This document shows, one piece after another, positions 18,407 to 26,798 of a DNA stretch of 64,000 bases. Below the pieces are notes generated by a model. That model ran no database searches, was not told where the DNA came from, and saw only the letters and a program-made list of their open reading frames with translations. Made by a program: the position numbers and the translations under genes. Positions within the stretch are counted from its first letter, which is position 1. Every line of letters begins with the position of its first letter. The stretch is from Rhodovulum sp. MB263 (lineage in GTDB: Bacteria > Pseudomonadota > Alphaproteobacteria > Rhodobacterales > Rhodobacteraceae): assembly GCF_002073975.1 (NCBI RefSeq), contig NZ_CP020384.1, positions 2,356,001-2,420,000 on the forward strand, given 5' to 3'.

Positions 18407-20176
18407 TCAGCGCCCGAAGAACAGCGTCCGGCCCTCGACCTCGACCGCATTGAGCCGCATCGGCCGCAGCTCGTAACGGCCCGCGATCAGGGCATCGATG
18501 GCGGCGCCCGCGTCTCGATAGGGATTGGCCCCACCGAGATAGTCGGGACTGCGCATCGAATAGCCGCTCGCTTCGGGGAAATAGGCGCGCAGCAGCGGGC
18601 CCTCCCCCGGGCGCTGGGCCAGAATCAGGATCTCGTCGCCGGGCCGGTCGCCGGAGAGATCGGCCAGGACCGCAACGCAGGAGGGGTTGCCCCCGGCCGT
18701 GCGCAGGGCGCAGGCTTCGGAGAACTGCCGGACTTCCCAGGGCCGCAGACCGGCGATGAACCCCTCGGGCAGCACCGCGCCCTCGGGCCGGACCGGAAGC
18801 GTCCCGACCAGCCGGTTTCGATCCTCGACAAGCGTGCGGCCACGCCGCGCCATCTCGAAATCGGAGCGGCTCGCTGCAAGCTTCAGCGTGGCAAGCTGCC
18901 TGTCCATGCCCTCGTCGCCGGATCCGTCCGGCATCGCGGCCAGCCGCGCGAGCGCGGCCTGCCCCGCCCGGCCCCAGTCATGGCCGAGGGTCCAGAGATC
19001 GAGCTGCTCGGCCGGAACGCGCCCGGCGGCGTAGCGCGCCACCTGATCGGAGGCCGAGATCCGCTGCGGATCGAGCAGCGGCGTCAACAGCCCCGCCGCC
19101 AGCACCATCGCCGTCAGCGCCATCGCCACATTGACCCGCCGCACCCCGACCGCCCAATGCCGCGGCCGAAGCGCCGAGGCGGCATAGCCAAGCCCGTAGC
19201 CCAGTGCCAGCAAGGCCAGAATCGCGGCCAGCACCCGCTCGGGCGTCGCGCCATACTGCCCCAACCGCATCGCCACGGCGGTTCCGGCCAGCGCCGCCAG
19301 AACCGGCAGCAGAAGCGCCAGAAGTCGCGCGCTTCCCTCGGCCAGCCCGCCCCGGGGCCGGCACTCCTCCCCGGCATCGGCGACCGAGGAAATCAGCGTG
19401 ACCGAACCGAAGGCCGTTGCCAGCAGGATCGAGGCCGCCGACAGACCGCCGAAGAGATGCCCGATCCCGCGCAGCGGCAAGGCCAGCAGAAACACCGCGA
19501 CCACGGCCAGCACGACCGGCAGCAGCAACCGGAACAGCCCCAGCACCAGTTCGGGCGAGAGATATTCGGACCGCTCGCCGACGACCGCCAGCGCAAGCCC
19601 CAGCGTGACCCCGCTCAGCAGATAGGGCACCGGCCTGAGATCCAGCAGCCAGTCGATCGCCTGCAATCCGACCAGACCGAACAGCGCGTTCGACAGAAAC
19701 AGGATCCCCCAGACCAGCCCGACGAAAAGCCAGGCCGCGGCAAGCCGCACCATGATCTCCCAGGACCGGGTGAACAGCGCGCGATAATCGAGCCAGCGCC
19801 CGCCGGGAGAGAAACCCGAGATCAGGAAGGGCGGCGCCAGGACCAGCAATGCGGCAAAGGCGGCAGGCGCGACGATATCGTCGAGCGCGCCCGAAACCGT
19901 GTCGAAACGCAGGCTGGCCCAGGTCACGAGCCCGGCCATCGGCAGGGCCATCAGGGCCGCCGCCGCCAGCGCCCGGCCAAGCCGGAGCGCGCCCGCCATG
20001 GCAAGCGCGGCGACGAAGAAGGCGGTTCCGAAAACCGAGAGGAACAGGTGAAGCCGCGCCAGCCCGGCCATCGGCCCGGGCAAGAGCCCGAACATAAGCC
20101 AGGCCGCAAGCCCGGCGACGCCGCCCAGAATTCCGAAGCTCCACCGCCCCGGCTGGCCGTCCGCTGCCTCTGCCAT
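18407..20176 (-). CDS. DUF4153 integral membrane protein
   Basis: A 589-aa inner-membrane protein with about 11-12 hydrophobic segments over residues 15-380 and a soluble C-terminal ~200 residues. The layout and pieces such as LDYRALFTRSWEIMVRLAAAWLFVGLVWGILFL match the DUF4153 family, whose function is not established. The C-terminal part after residue ~375 reads RYAAGRVPAEQLDLWTLGHDWGRAGQAAL and is probably periplasmic or cytoplasmic, not membrane. It is flanked by short gaps and no obvious operon partner. Confidence 0.75.
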   Translation of the reverse strand: MAEAADGQPGRWSFGILGGVAGLAAWLMFGLLPGPMAGLARLHLFLSVFGTAFFVAALAMAGALRLGRALAAAALMALPMAGLVTWASLRFDTVSGALDDIVAPAAFAALLVLAPPFLISGFSPGGRWLDYRALFTRSWEIMVRLAAAWLFVGLVWGILFLSNALFGLVGLQAIDWLLDLRPVPYLLSGVTLGLALAVVGERSEYLSPELVLGLFRLLLPVVLAVVAVFLLALPLRGIGHLFGGLSAASILLATAFGSVTLISSVADAGEECRPRGGLAEGSARLLALLLPVLAALAGTAVAMRLGQYGATPERVLAAILALLALGYGLGYAASALRPRHWAVGVRRVNVAMALTAMVLAAGLLTPLLDPQRISASDQVARYAAGRVPAEQLDLWTLGHDWGRAGQAALARLAAMPDGSGDEGMDRQLATLKLAASRSDFEMARRGRTLVEDRNRLVGTLPVRPEGAVLPEGFIAGLRPWEVRQFSEACALRTAGGNPSCVAVLADLSGDRPGDEILILAQRPGEGPLLRAYFPEASGYSMRSPDYLGGANPYRDAGAAIDALIAGRYELRPMRLNAVEVEGRTLFFGR

Positions 20177-20256
20177 CGTTGTCTCCTAGATCCTCGCCGC
20201 GCGACCATAGCGCCGGGCGGACACGCGGACCAGAGCGCCGGGGCGCCTCTCGGCGG

Positions 20257-20967
20257 TCAGCCGCGTTCGGCCCCGATCCCGTCGAGATACTCCGGCAGCG
20301 CGCCGACATCGGGCAGCACGACTCCCGCGAGGTCGGACAGATCCTCGGCCCGGGCGGTGCCGGTCAGAACGGCCGCGGTCGCCGCCCCCGCGGCCCGGCC
20401 CGCGGCCAGATCGAACCGGCTGTCGCCCACCATCAGCACCTCGTCCGGGCTGCGGCCGGTCGCGGCGGCGAAGGCCAACACCTGCCCCGGTTCCGGCTTG
20501 GCGCCATGGCCGCTGTCGAAGCCCGCGACGAAATCGAAGGCGCCGCGCACACCTGCCGCCTCGAGCTGGGCAAGCGCGGGCGCCTCGGCGTCATTGGTCG
20601 CGACCCCGAGCGCGAGCCCCCGCGCGGCAAGCCGCTCGAGAAGCGGCCCGAGCGCGACGGCGGGGACCATGCGCGCGGCGAGGGAGGCCTCGGTCAGATG
20701 CCGCGCCAGTTCTTCGGGCTGCCATCCCGGCAGATGCGGCAGCAGCCGCCGCACGACATCATCGGTGGTGCCCGCGACCACCGGGCTGTCCGGACGGAAG
20801 CGCCCGGCGCAAAGATCGAAGCCCAGCGCACGCGCCAGCGCCGCACGGCGGGCCGGGCTGCCCTGTGCGAGCTCGTTCAGCAACTCGAGCGCCCAGCCGG
20901 CCCAGCTCCGCTGAAAGTCGAAAAGCGTTCCATCCTTGTCGAAAAGGATTGCCGAGATCCTGGTCAT
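20257..20967 (-). CDS. HAD-superfamily phosphatase (phosphoglycolate phosphatase-like)
   Basis: A cytoplasmic hydrolase of 236 aa. Motif I is ILFDKDGTLFD (residues ~7-17) with the catalytic Asp, motif II is GVATND, motif III Lys is in GAKPEPGQV and motif IV is VMVGDSRFDLAAGRAAG. A helical cap lies between residues 20 and 80. The substrate is uncertain; phosphoglycolate phosphatase (gph) is the nearest named role. Note that Asp+2 of motif I is conserved, as needed for phosphatases. The start at ATG 20967 coincides with the onset of homology. Confidence 0.85.
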   Translation of the reverse strand: MTRISAILFDKDGTLFDFQRSWAGWALELLNELAQGSPARRAALARALGFDLCAGRFRPDSPVVAGTTDDVVRRLLPHLPGWQPEELARHLTEASLAARMVPAVALGPLLERLAARGLALGVATNDAEAPALAQLEAAGVRGAFDFVAGFDSGHGAKPEPGQVLAFAAATGRSPDEVLMVGDSRFDLAAGRAAGAATAAVLTGTARAEDLSDLAGVVLPDVGALPEYLDGIGAERG

Positions 20968-21058
20968 GCCGGTTCCTGTCTGTCCCGGCCCGTTCTGGGG
21001 TGCGCGGCACTCGGCTGCAAGCCCCCGCGGATCGAAAAGCAACGAAAATACCCGGCAA

Positions 21059-21334
21059 TCAGGTCCAGTGCGGATCGGCGCCTCCGGGCAATCCCGCCCG
21101 CGCCGCCAGCACCGCCTCGCCGGGCCGACCGACGGCCGCGCAGAATCGCAGCACCCAGGCATCGTCAAGCAGCAGGAAGTCCAGAACCGACGCAAGAAAG
21201 TCCGGTTCCGACGCCCGCTCGCGCAAATCTGTCGCACTGGCCCCCGTCGCGCCCAGGAAAACCGGCAACAGCTCGTCATCGCCGACCAGCCAGGCCAGCG
21301 CCTCAAGCGCCACAGTTTCGGCGAAATCCTGCAT
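21059..21334 (-). CDS. DUF3572 family protein
   Basis: A small acidic protein of ~91 aa found in alphaproteobacteria. Recognised from MQDFAETVALEALAWLVGDDELLPVFLGATGAS, then LRERASEPDFLASVLDFLLLDDAWVLRFC. Function unknown. A TTG start 18 nt upstream is possible, but the family begins with MQxxAE. It lies upstream of the HAD phosphatase gene on the same strand and divergent from pleD, which is the usual neighbourhood in Rhodobacteraceae. Confidence 0.8.
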   Translation of the reverse strand: MQDFAETVALEALAWLVGDDELLPVFLGATGASATDLRERASEPDFLASVLDFLLLDDAWVLRFCAAVGRPGEAVLAARAGLPGGADPHWT

Positions 21335-21443
21335 CCATTGACACCCCGACAAAACGTTAAAGGGTTTGTTAACGAATACGTCTCAAAAATGAACCCGAAA
21401 AACAGGGTAAATGGTTCCCAAACGCATTTCCTGTGGAGAGCCG

Positions 21444-22847
21444 ATGTCTCGCCGAATATTGATCGTGGATGACGTTGCGACAAACCGGATCGTGATGAAG
21501 GTTCGTCTTCGCAACGCCCATTACCAGGTCCTCCAGGCCAGCGACGGCCGGACGGCTCTCGAAGTTGCGCGCGCCGAACACCCGGACCTGATCCTGCTGG
21601 ACATGTGCCTGCCCGACATCGAGGGAACCGACCTATGCCGGCGGCTCAAGGCCGATCGCGAGACCTCCTCGATCCCGCTGATCGTTGTCACGGCGGGCCG
21701 CGCGCCCGAAACCAAGATGCGCGCGCTGGAGGCCGGGGCCGACGAGTTCCTGTCGAAACCGCTCGATGAGACGATCCTGCTGGCGCGGGTGCGCAGCCTG
21801 CTGCGGGCGCGGGAAACCGCCGAGGAACTCGCGCTTCGCAACGGCACCCATCAGGTGCTGGGCTTCGCCGAGGCGGCCCCGGATTTCGCCCCGCCCGGTC
21901 TGATCGCGCTGATCGCCAGCGATCCGCGCCGGGCGCGCGCCTGGCGCGCCGCGCTGGTGCCGCTGCTCTCGGACAGCCTGACGGTGCTGAGCCGGGCCGA
22001 GGCCCTGAATCCGCAACCGGGCACGGTGCCGCCCGATGCCTATGTGATCGACGCCGACCTGACGCCCGACGGGGCAGGCCTGCGGATGGTCAGCGAGCTG
22101 CGCGCCCATCCCGGCTCGCGCGATGCCGCGATCCTGATCGTGGTGCCCGAGGCGGCGCGCGAAACGGCGGCGATGGCGCTCGATCTGGGCGCCAATGACC
22201 TGATCGCCGACCCCATGGATGCGCAGGAACTGGCGCTCCGGATTAAGATGCAGATCCGGCGCAAGGCGCAGTCGGACCGGCTGCGGGCAACGCTGGAGGA
22301 CGGCCTGCGCCTCGCGGTGACCGATCCGCTGACGGGGCTCTTCAACCGCCGCTACGCCCTGCCCCATGTCGCCAGGATCGCCGAACGCGCGGCCGAGACC
22401 GGGCGAAGCTTCGCGCTGATGATCCTCGACATAGACCGCTTCAAGCTGGTCAACGACCATTACGGCCATGCCTCGGGCGACGCCGTTCTGGTCGAGGTGG
22501 CGCGGCGGCTCAAGGAAAATCTGCGCGCGGTCGATCTGATCGCACGGATCGGCGGCGAGGAATTCATGGTGGCGCTGCCCGAAACCGATGCCGAGCGCGC
22601 CCGCAGCACCGCCGAGCGTCTGCGCCAGGCGATCGAGCGCCTGCCGATGGCCCTGCCCGGCGGCGCCGGCGAGATCCCGGTGACGATCAGCGTGGGCGTG
22701 ACGATCGGCGATGGCTGCGCCTTCGTCACCGGCCAGGGCGATCTCGAGACAGAGGTGCGCGAGATTATGGAGCATGCCGACCGCGCGCTTTACGGCGCCA
22801 AGGCCTCGGGCCGAAACACCGTCGAGATGTCGCGCAGCGCGGCTTGA
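21444..22847 (+). CDS. pleD: PleD-type response regulator diguanylate cyclase
   Basis: 467 aa with three domains. REC1 (residues 1-120) has DD at 9-10, the phospho-acceptor Asp in LILLDMCLPD and Lys in LSKP. REC2 (~150-275) is degenerate and acts as a dimerisation adaptor. A GGDEF domain (~290-460) has the active site ARIGGEEFMVAL, and the I-site RAVD lies five residues before it. It makes c-di-GMP on phosphorylation; in Caulobacter PleD governs the motile-to-sessile switch. The ATG at 21444 follows GTGGAGAG. It is divergent from DUF3572. Confidence 0.93.
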   Translation: MSRRILIVDDVATNRIVMKVRLRNAHYQVLQASDGRTALEVARAEHPDLILLDMCLPDIEGTDLCRRLKADRETSSIPLIVVTAGRAPETKMRALEAGADEFLSKPLDETILLARVRSLLRARETAEELALRNGTHQVLGFAEAAPDFAPPGLIALIASDPRRARAWRAALVPLLSDSLTVLSRAEALNPQPGTVPPDAYVIDADLTPDGAGLRMVSELRAHPGSRDAAILIVVPEAARETAAMALDLGANDLIADPMDAQELALRIKMQIRRKAQSDRLRATLEDGLRLAVTDPLTGLFNRRYALPHVARIAERAAETGRSFALMILDIDRFKLVNDHYGHASGDAVLVEVARRLKENLRAVDLIARIGGEEFMVALPETDAERARSTAERLRQAIERLPMALPGGAGEIPVTISVGVTIGDGCAFVTGQGDLETEVREIMEHADRALYGAKASGRNTVEMSRSAA

Positions 22848-22965
22848 GAGCACCTGCGCACCTGCGCGAAAGACCGTGAAAGACATCGCGGACGGCCGGG
22901 ACCGGGAAAACCCGCCCGCACCTGTTCAGGCTGTTCAGGCCGCGCGCGCGGATCGCGGGATGAGA

Positions 22966-23487
22966 TCAGCGGCCTTGGGGCGGAACCGGGCAACGGTCGC
23001 GGCCGGGCGGGCCGTGGCGCAGCACCCGTTCGAGCCGGTCGGCAAAGGCCGAACGCTCCTCGGGCGACATCGCCGACAGGCGGTCGAGCATGAGTTGCCG
23101 TACCATCCCCGCATGGGTCTGCACCCGGGCCCCCTGACGGTCGAGAACCATCGCGATCCGCTCGGCATCGAAAGTGTCGCCCCGCAGCGCGGTCAGCATG
23201 TCGCGAAAGCCCTGCCGCACCTCGCGCCGCTCTTCGCGGACCCGCGGCGCCTCGGCCCGCAGCGCCTTGCGGATCTCCGCCCGGTCGCTATCGGAAAGCG
23301 CACGCCCATAGGGGCCGAGCGCCCTCATCGTTACGGCATCGGACAGACCGCCACCGGGCCTGTGGCTTAGAAACGCGCCGCCGATCAGGCCCAGCAGCAG
23401 CACATTGACCGCAAGGCTGAGCCCCAGGGCCAGAGAGAGCCGGTTGCGGCCTCGCCGGGGCGGGGCGGTCGCTTCGGGGTCGGACAT
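22966..23487 (-). CDS. Periplasmic heavy-metal sensor-like protein (Spy/CnrX type)
   Basis: 173 aa with one N-terminal membrane anchor (LSLALGLSLAVNVLLLGLIGGAFL) and a helical periplasmic part rich in Arg/Glu. The C-terminal half reads LDRQGARVQTHAGMVRQLMLDRLSAMSPEERSAF, similar to Spy/ZraP/CnrX proteins, which sense metals or misfolding. His and Met in THAGMVRQLM could be ligands. It lies 2 nt after the anti-sigma-like gene and completes a sigma/anti-sigma/sensor set arranged like cnrH-cnrY-cnrX. Confidence 0.7.
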   Translation of the reverse strand: MSDPEATAPPRRGRNRLSLALGLSLAVNVLLLGLIGGAFLSHRPGGGLSDAVTMRALGPYGRALSDSDRAEIRKALRAEAPRVREERREVRQGFRDMLTALRGDTFDAERIAMVLDRQGARVQTHAGMVRQLMLDRLSAMSPEERSAFADRLERVLRHGPPGRDRCPVPPQGR

Positions 23488-23489
23488 GC

Positions 23490-23855
23490 TTATCCCTCCG
23501 TCAGAAAGGTGTCGAGGCTGGGCATCAGATCGCCCGGCCCATAGGCCGATCCGAGAATCTCGGTGCTGAGCCTGCCGACATCGCCAGGCCCGGCATACCC
23601 GATCCAGAGCCCGAAGACGCCCGCTGTCGCAACCCCGGCAAGGGCCGGCCAGCCGCCGATGGCCGTCACCAGAAGCGCCAGAATGCTCCGTCGCCGCGTG
23701 GGCTGTCGCCGCGGTGCCGTCCTCGCGGCGGCGGCCGTCACCATCGCGTCTTCCATGATCCGGGCCATCAGCGCCGCCGAGGGCTCGGCCCGGTCCTGCC
23801 GCGCCGCCTCGAACAGAGCCTCAAGCGTCTCGTCTTTCATCCTCGGTTCAGTCAT
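23490..23855 (-). CDS. Putative membrane anti-sigma factor
   Basis: 121 aa with a short cytoplasmic N-terminus (DETLEALFEAARQDRAEPSAALMARIMEDA), a basic stretch (RRQPTRRRS), one transmembrane helix (around residues 56-86) and a short periplasmic tail. The size and topology are those of CnrY-type or NrsF-like anti-sigma factors. The start overlaps the sigma-factor stop by 8 nt, so the two are produced in fixed ratio. No ZAS zinc motif is seen. Confidence 0.65.
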   Translation of the reverse strand: MTEPRMKDETLEALFEAARQDRAEPSAALMARIMEDAMVTAAAARTAPRRQPTRRRSILALLVTAIGGWPALAGVATAGVFGLWIGYAGPGDVGRLSTEILGSAYGPGDLMPSLDTFLTEG

Positions 23856-24432
23856 CGTCGAACCCCAATGCCTCGCGCTGCCCTGCCAGTATCCGGCCCA
23901 GCGCCCGCTTGCCCCGGGCGGTCAGACTTTCGACCGCCTCGACGCCGATCTCGAGAATCGCGGCGATCTCGGGGTTCGAGAGCCCCTCGATATGCCGCAG
24001 GATCACCGCCTGCCGCTGCCGCTCGGGCAGAAGCGCCAGTGCCGCCTCAAGCGCCGCGACCCGCGCCGCCTGCTGCAGCCGCGCCTCGGCGCCCGGGCTG
24101 TCATCGGGCGGCTCGGGCACCTCGTCGAGCGCCCTGGCCCGCCGGCGACGCAGCCGGTCGGTACAAAGGTTGGTGACGACGCGGTAGAGCCAGGTCGTCA
24201 CCCGTGCCTCGCCCGGGCGCCAGTCGGGCGCGATACGCCAGAGCCGCAGCATCGCCTCCTGGGCCACGTCCTCGGCCTCGGCCCCGTCGCGCAGGAGGCG
24301 GCGGGCATAGGACAGGATCCGGGGCGTCATCCTGAGCGTGAGCAGCCGCACGGCACGCGCATCGCCCTGGCCACAGGCCAGAAGCAGCGCCTCGTCGGTC
24401 TCTCCGTCTCCGGCATCGAAAGGCATGTCCAT
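23848..24432 (-). CDS. ECF RNA polymerase sigma factor
   Basis: A group-IV sigma-70 of ~194 aa. Region 2 is ILSYARRLLRDGAEAEDVAQEAMLRLWRIAPDW...VTTWLYRVVTNLCTDRLRRR and region 4 is ALALLPERQRQAVILRHIEGLSNPEIAAILEIGVEAVESLTARGKRAL. The start MDMPFDAG at 24432 is preferred over the upstream frame, which is Pro/Arg-rich. It probably directs the EF-hand gene upstream and its own operon. The signal is likely a metal or envelope stress, judging from the CnrX-like partner. Confidence 0.9.
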   Translation of the reverse strand: MDMPFDAGDGETDEALLLACGQGDARAVRLLTLRMTPRILSYARRLLRDGAEAEDVAQEAMLRLWRIAPDWRPGEARVTTWLYRVVTNLCTDRLRRRRARALDEVPEPPDDSPGAEARLQQAARVAALEAALALLPERQRQAVILRHIEGLSNPEIAAILEIGVEAVESLTARGKRALGRILAGQREALGFDDD

Positions 24433-24513
24433 CCTGCTTTTCGGCCTACCCCGTCGCCCCGGGCCCGGCAAGCGGGCAGCGCCCCGTCAGGACGACGCCC
24501 GCCATCCCGCGCC

Positions 24514-25317
24514 TCAAGGCTGCGCGGTCGGATCCTGCTGTCGCATCATGCCGCGGAAGGCCCGGATTCCGGCCTCGAATTCCTCCTTCGACAGGCTGCC
24601 ATCGCCATCGGCATCGATGCGGTTGAACATCATCGCGGGCCCCGGCCGCTGGGCCAGCTCCTCGGCGCTGAGCTTGCCGTCGCCATCGGCATCCATCATC
24701 TCGACCAGCCTCCGGGCGCGCTCGGCGCGGTCCTCGGGGCTGAGCGAGGGATCGCCGAAGCCGCCATAGCCCATCGGTCCGGACCCATCGAGCCCGCCGA
24801 ACATCCCGTATCCGCCGCCCATCGCGCCCCGCGGCCCCATGCCGCCGGGATGACCGCAGGCGCCGCCCCTACCCTGTCCCATCATGCCGTGGCCCATCAT
24901 GCCCTGGCCCATGCCGCAGCCGCCCGGCATGCCGCCACCGCGCTGCATGCCCGGCTGCATGCCGCAGCCCTGCCCTCTTTGCCTCCAGTCCCCCTTGCCG
25001 CGGCCCCGGCCGGCCGGGCCGAGTTTCTCTGCCTCCTCGGGCGAGAGCAGGCCGTCACCATCGGTATCGAGATCGGCGAAACGGGCCCGGGCCCGGGCGG
25101 TGAATTCCTCGGGCGAGATCGCGCCGTCGCCATCGGCGTCCATCCGGCCGAAAAGCATGCCCTGACGGGCACCGCCCGGCCCGGCAACCGGCCCCGTCCC
25201 CGGCCCTGCGGCCGCCCCGGGCCCCTGCTGGGCCATTGCCGGCGCCGTCAGCGACAGAATCGCCGCCGCCCCGATCGCAAGTGCCGCGCGCGACATCTTC
25301 GTTGCATTCCGTGCCAT
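24514..25317 (-). CDS. Exported four-EF-hand protein with Met/Gly/His-rich linker
   Basis: 267 aa with a signal peptide (ALAIGAAAILSLTAPAMA). Four calcium loops are visible: DADGDGAISPEE, DTDGDGLLSPEE, DADGDGKLSAEE and DADGDGSLSKEE, in two pairs. Between the pairs is a ~90-residue low-complexity stretch rich in Gly, Met, His and a few Cys (QGCGMQPGMQRGGG, GMMGHGMMGQGRGG). This linker could bind soft metals such as copper or silver. It lies 81 nt upstream of the ECF sigma gene on the same strand and may be part of the regulon. No family beyond EF-hand is recognised. Confidence 0.85.
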   Translation of the reverse strand: MARNATKMSRAALAIGAAAILSLTAPAMAQQGPGAAAGPGTGPVAGPGGARQGMLFGRMDADGDGAISPEEFTARARARFADLDTDGDGLLSPEEAEKLGPAGRGRGKGDWRQRGQGCGMQPGMQRGGGMPGGCGMGQGMMGHGMMGQGRGGACGHPGGMGPRGAMGGGYGMFGGLDGSGPMGYGGFGDPSLSPEDRAERARRLVEMMDADGDGKLSAEELAQRPGPAMMFNRIDADGDGSLSKEEFEAGIRAFRGMMRQQDPTAQP

Positions 25318-25680
25318 CTCGGTCTCCTTCGGTTCTCTCTGCCGGACGACCCCGCGTCGTCCGCCTTCAGAAGCTGTTACGGAACCCCTGCGGGTTTCCG
25401 TCGCCCTCGGCCCATTCCGCGCGATTTTCTCTCGCGCGGCCCGCTTCAGCTTGGCCCCCGGGGCTGTCGCGCGACGCTATTTTCCCGGGCTTTCCCCGGG
25501 CTTTCTTCGGGGCGACCTTGCCCCTGGCGGCACGGCTCTGCGCGCCAGTGCCAAGCCGGCCCGGGGCCGCGACATCCCGCCGCAAGGACAGACGGTCCCA
25601 TTCTTAACCGTTCAGCGCGTGACTAGCTTGATCTGGCAGGCCGAGGACGCGGCATGCGATGGGACACACGGACAGGTGAC
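25318..25680. other. Intergenic region between EF-hand and DUF983 genes
   Basis: A divergent promoter region with no gene. It holds an 8-bp inverted repeat, CCGCGCGA (25417-25424) / TCGCGCGG (25432-25439), and a direct repeat CCCGGGCTTTC around 25480-25505. One of these may be a regulatory site for the EF-hand/sigma cluster. Confidence 0.4.
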
Positions 25681-26061
25681 ATGATCGGATCTCACGCCAG
25701 ACCCGTTGGCGCGGCCGTGTTGCGCGGCTGGTGCAAACGTTGCCCGAATTGCGGAGCCGGCCCGATGCTGTCGGGCTATCTCGCGGTACGCGAACACTGC
25801 CCCGTCTGCATGGAAGAGCTCCACCACCACCATTCCGATGACGGCCCGGCCTATCTGACGGTGCTGATCGTCGGCTTGCTGAGCGCGCCGCTGGTCGCAG
25901 GCAGCATCGCCGCCTTCCGCCCCGACCCTCTGGTGCTGACCTCGGTCTTTTCGATTGGCTGCGTCGCCCTGGCGCTCTACCTTCTGCCGAGACTGAAAGG
26001 GGTGATGGTGGCATTGCAATGGGCCAAACGGATGCACGGCTTCGGCCAACCGGCGGAATAG
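25681..26061 (+). CDS. DUF983 family membrane protein
   Basis: 126 aa. The N-terminus has a four-cysteine zinc-ribbon-like motif, CKRCPNCGAGPM ... CPVC, followed by a His-rich patch ELHHHHSDDGPAY and two transmembrane helices (YLTVLIVGLLSAPLVAG; LVLTSVFSIGCVALALYLL). This is the DUF983 layout, of unknown function, common near cytochrome oxidase or Nudix genes in alphaproteobacteria. The start is ATG 25681. Its 3' end overlaps the Nudix gene by 43 nt, which implies a common transcript. Confidence 0.85.
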   Translation: MIGSHARPVGAAVLRGWCKRCPNCGAGPMLSGYLAVREHCPVCMEELHHHHSDDGPAYLTVLIVGLLSAPLVAGSIAAFRPDPLVLTSVFSIGCVALALYLLPRLKGVMVALQWAKRMHGFGQPAE

Positions 26062-26729
26062 AGACCCCACCGATCCGCGATGCGGCAACGGTGATCGTGC
26101 TGCGCGATGCCGCCACGGGCCCGCGCGTGCTGATGGGGCAGCGCGGGGCAAGCGCAGCCTTCATGCCCAACAAGATGGTCTTTCCGGGCGGCGCCGTCGA
26201 TCCGGTCGATGCCACGGTGCCCCTGGCCTGTCCACTGGCCGCCGCCTGCGCCGCGCGGCTTCAGGCCGAGGCCGCGCCGGCCATGGCCGGCGCGCTGGCC
26301 GCCGCGGCGGTCCGCGAGCTCTGGGAGGAAACCGGGCAGATCCTCGGGCGTCCCGGCACATGGCCCGGCCCCGCCCCGAAGGGCTGGCGCGGCTTTGCCG
26401 CCACCGGGCATCTGCCCTCGCCCGAGGGCTTTCACTTCATCTTTCGCGCCATCACCCCGCCGGGGCGGCCGCGCCGCTTCGATGCACGCTTCTTCCTGGT
26501 CGAGGCCGAGGCACTGGCCAGTGACCCCGACGATTTCTCGGGCGCCGAGGACGAGCTGAGCCAGCTTCAGTGGATCCCGCTGGCCGAGGTGCGCCGGTTC
26601 GATCTGCCCTTCATCACCGAAGTGGTCCTGGCCGAGGTCACGCAGCTGATCCGGGGCGGGCTGCCCCCCGCAAGCGTGCCGTTTTTCGACAATCGCGACC
26701 AGATCTCGAAATTCCAGCGTCTCGCCTGA
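26019..26729 (+). CDS. Nudix hydrolase (NUDT7/8/19-like)
   Basis: 236 aa. The Nudix box is split over GGAVDPVD ... AAAVRELWEETGQIL, with the REx2EE core visible. The start MGQTDARL overlaps DUF983 in another frame. Upstream of the box, VLMGQRGASAAFMPNKMVFPGGAVD is typical of the CoA- or ADP-ribose-diphosphate-cleaving subgroup with an insert of ~35 residues inside the box. Probably a cytosolic pyrophosphatase of CoA derivatives or dinucleotides; the substrate is not resolved. Confidence 0.85.
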   Translation: MGQTDARLRPTGGIETPPIRDAATVIVLRDAATGPRVLMGQRGASAAFMPNKMVFPGGAVDPVDATVPLACPLAAACAARLQAEAAPAMAGALAAAAVRELWEETGQILGRPGTWPGPAPKGWRGFAATGHLPSPEGFHFIFRAITPPGRPRRFDARFFLVEAEALASDPDDFSGAEDELSQLQWIPLAEVRRFDLPFITEVVLAEVTQLIRGGLPPASVPFFDNRDQISKFQRLA

Positions 26730-26798
26730 CCAAACGCCCTGCAAGCCTGTCGCCCCGAGGCCCGGACCGCGCGCGAATCGGGCGGGCCGGGCCGGGGA

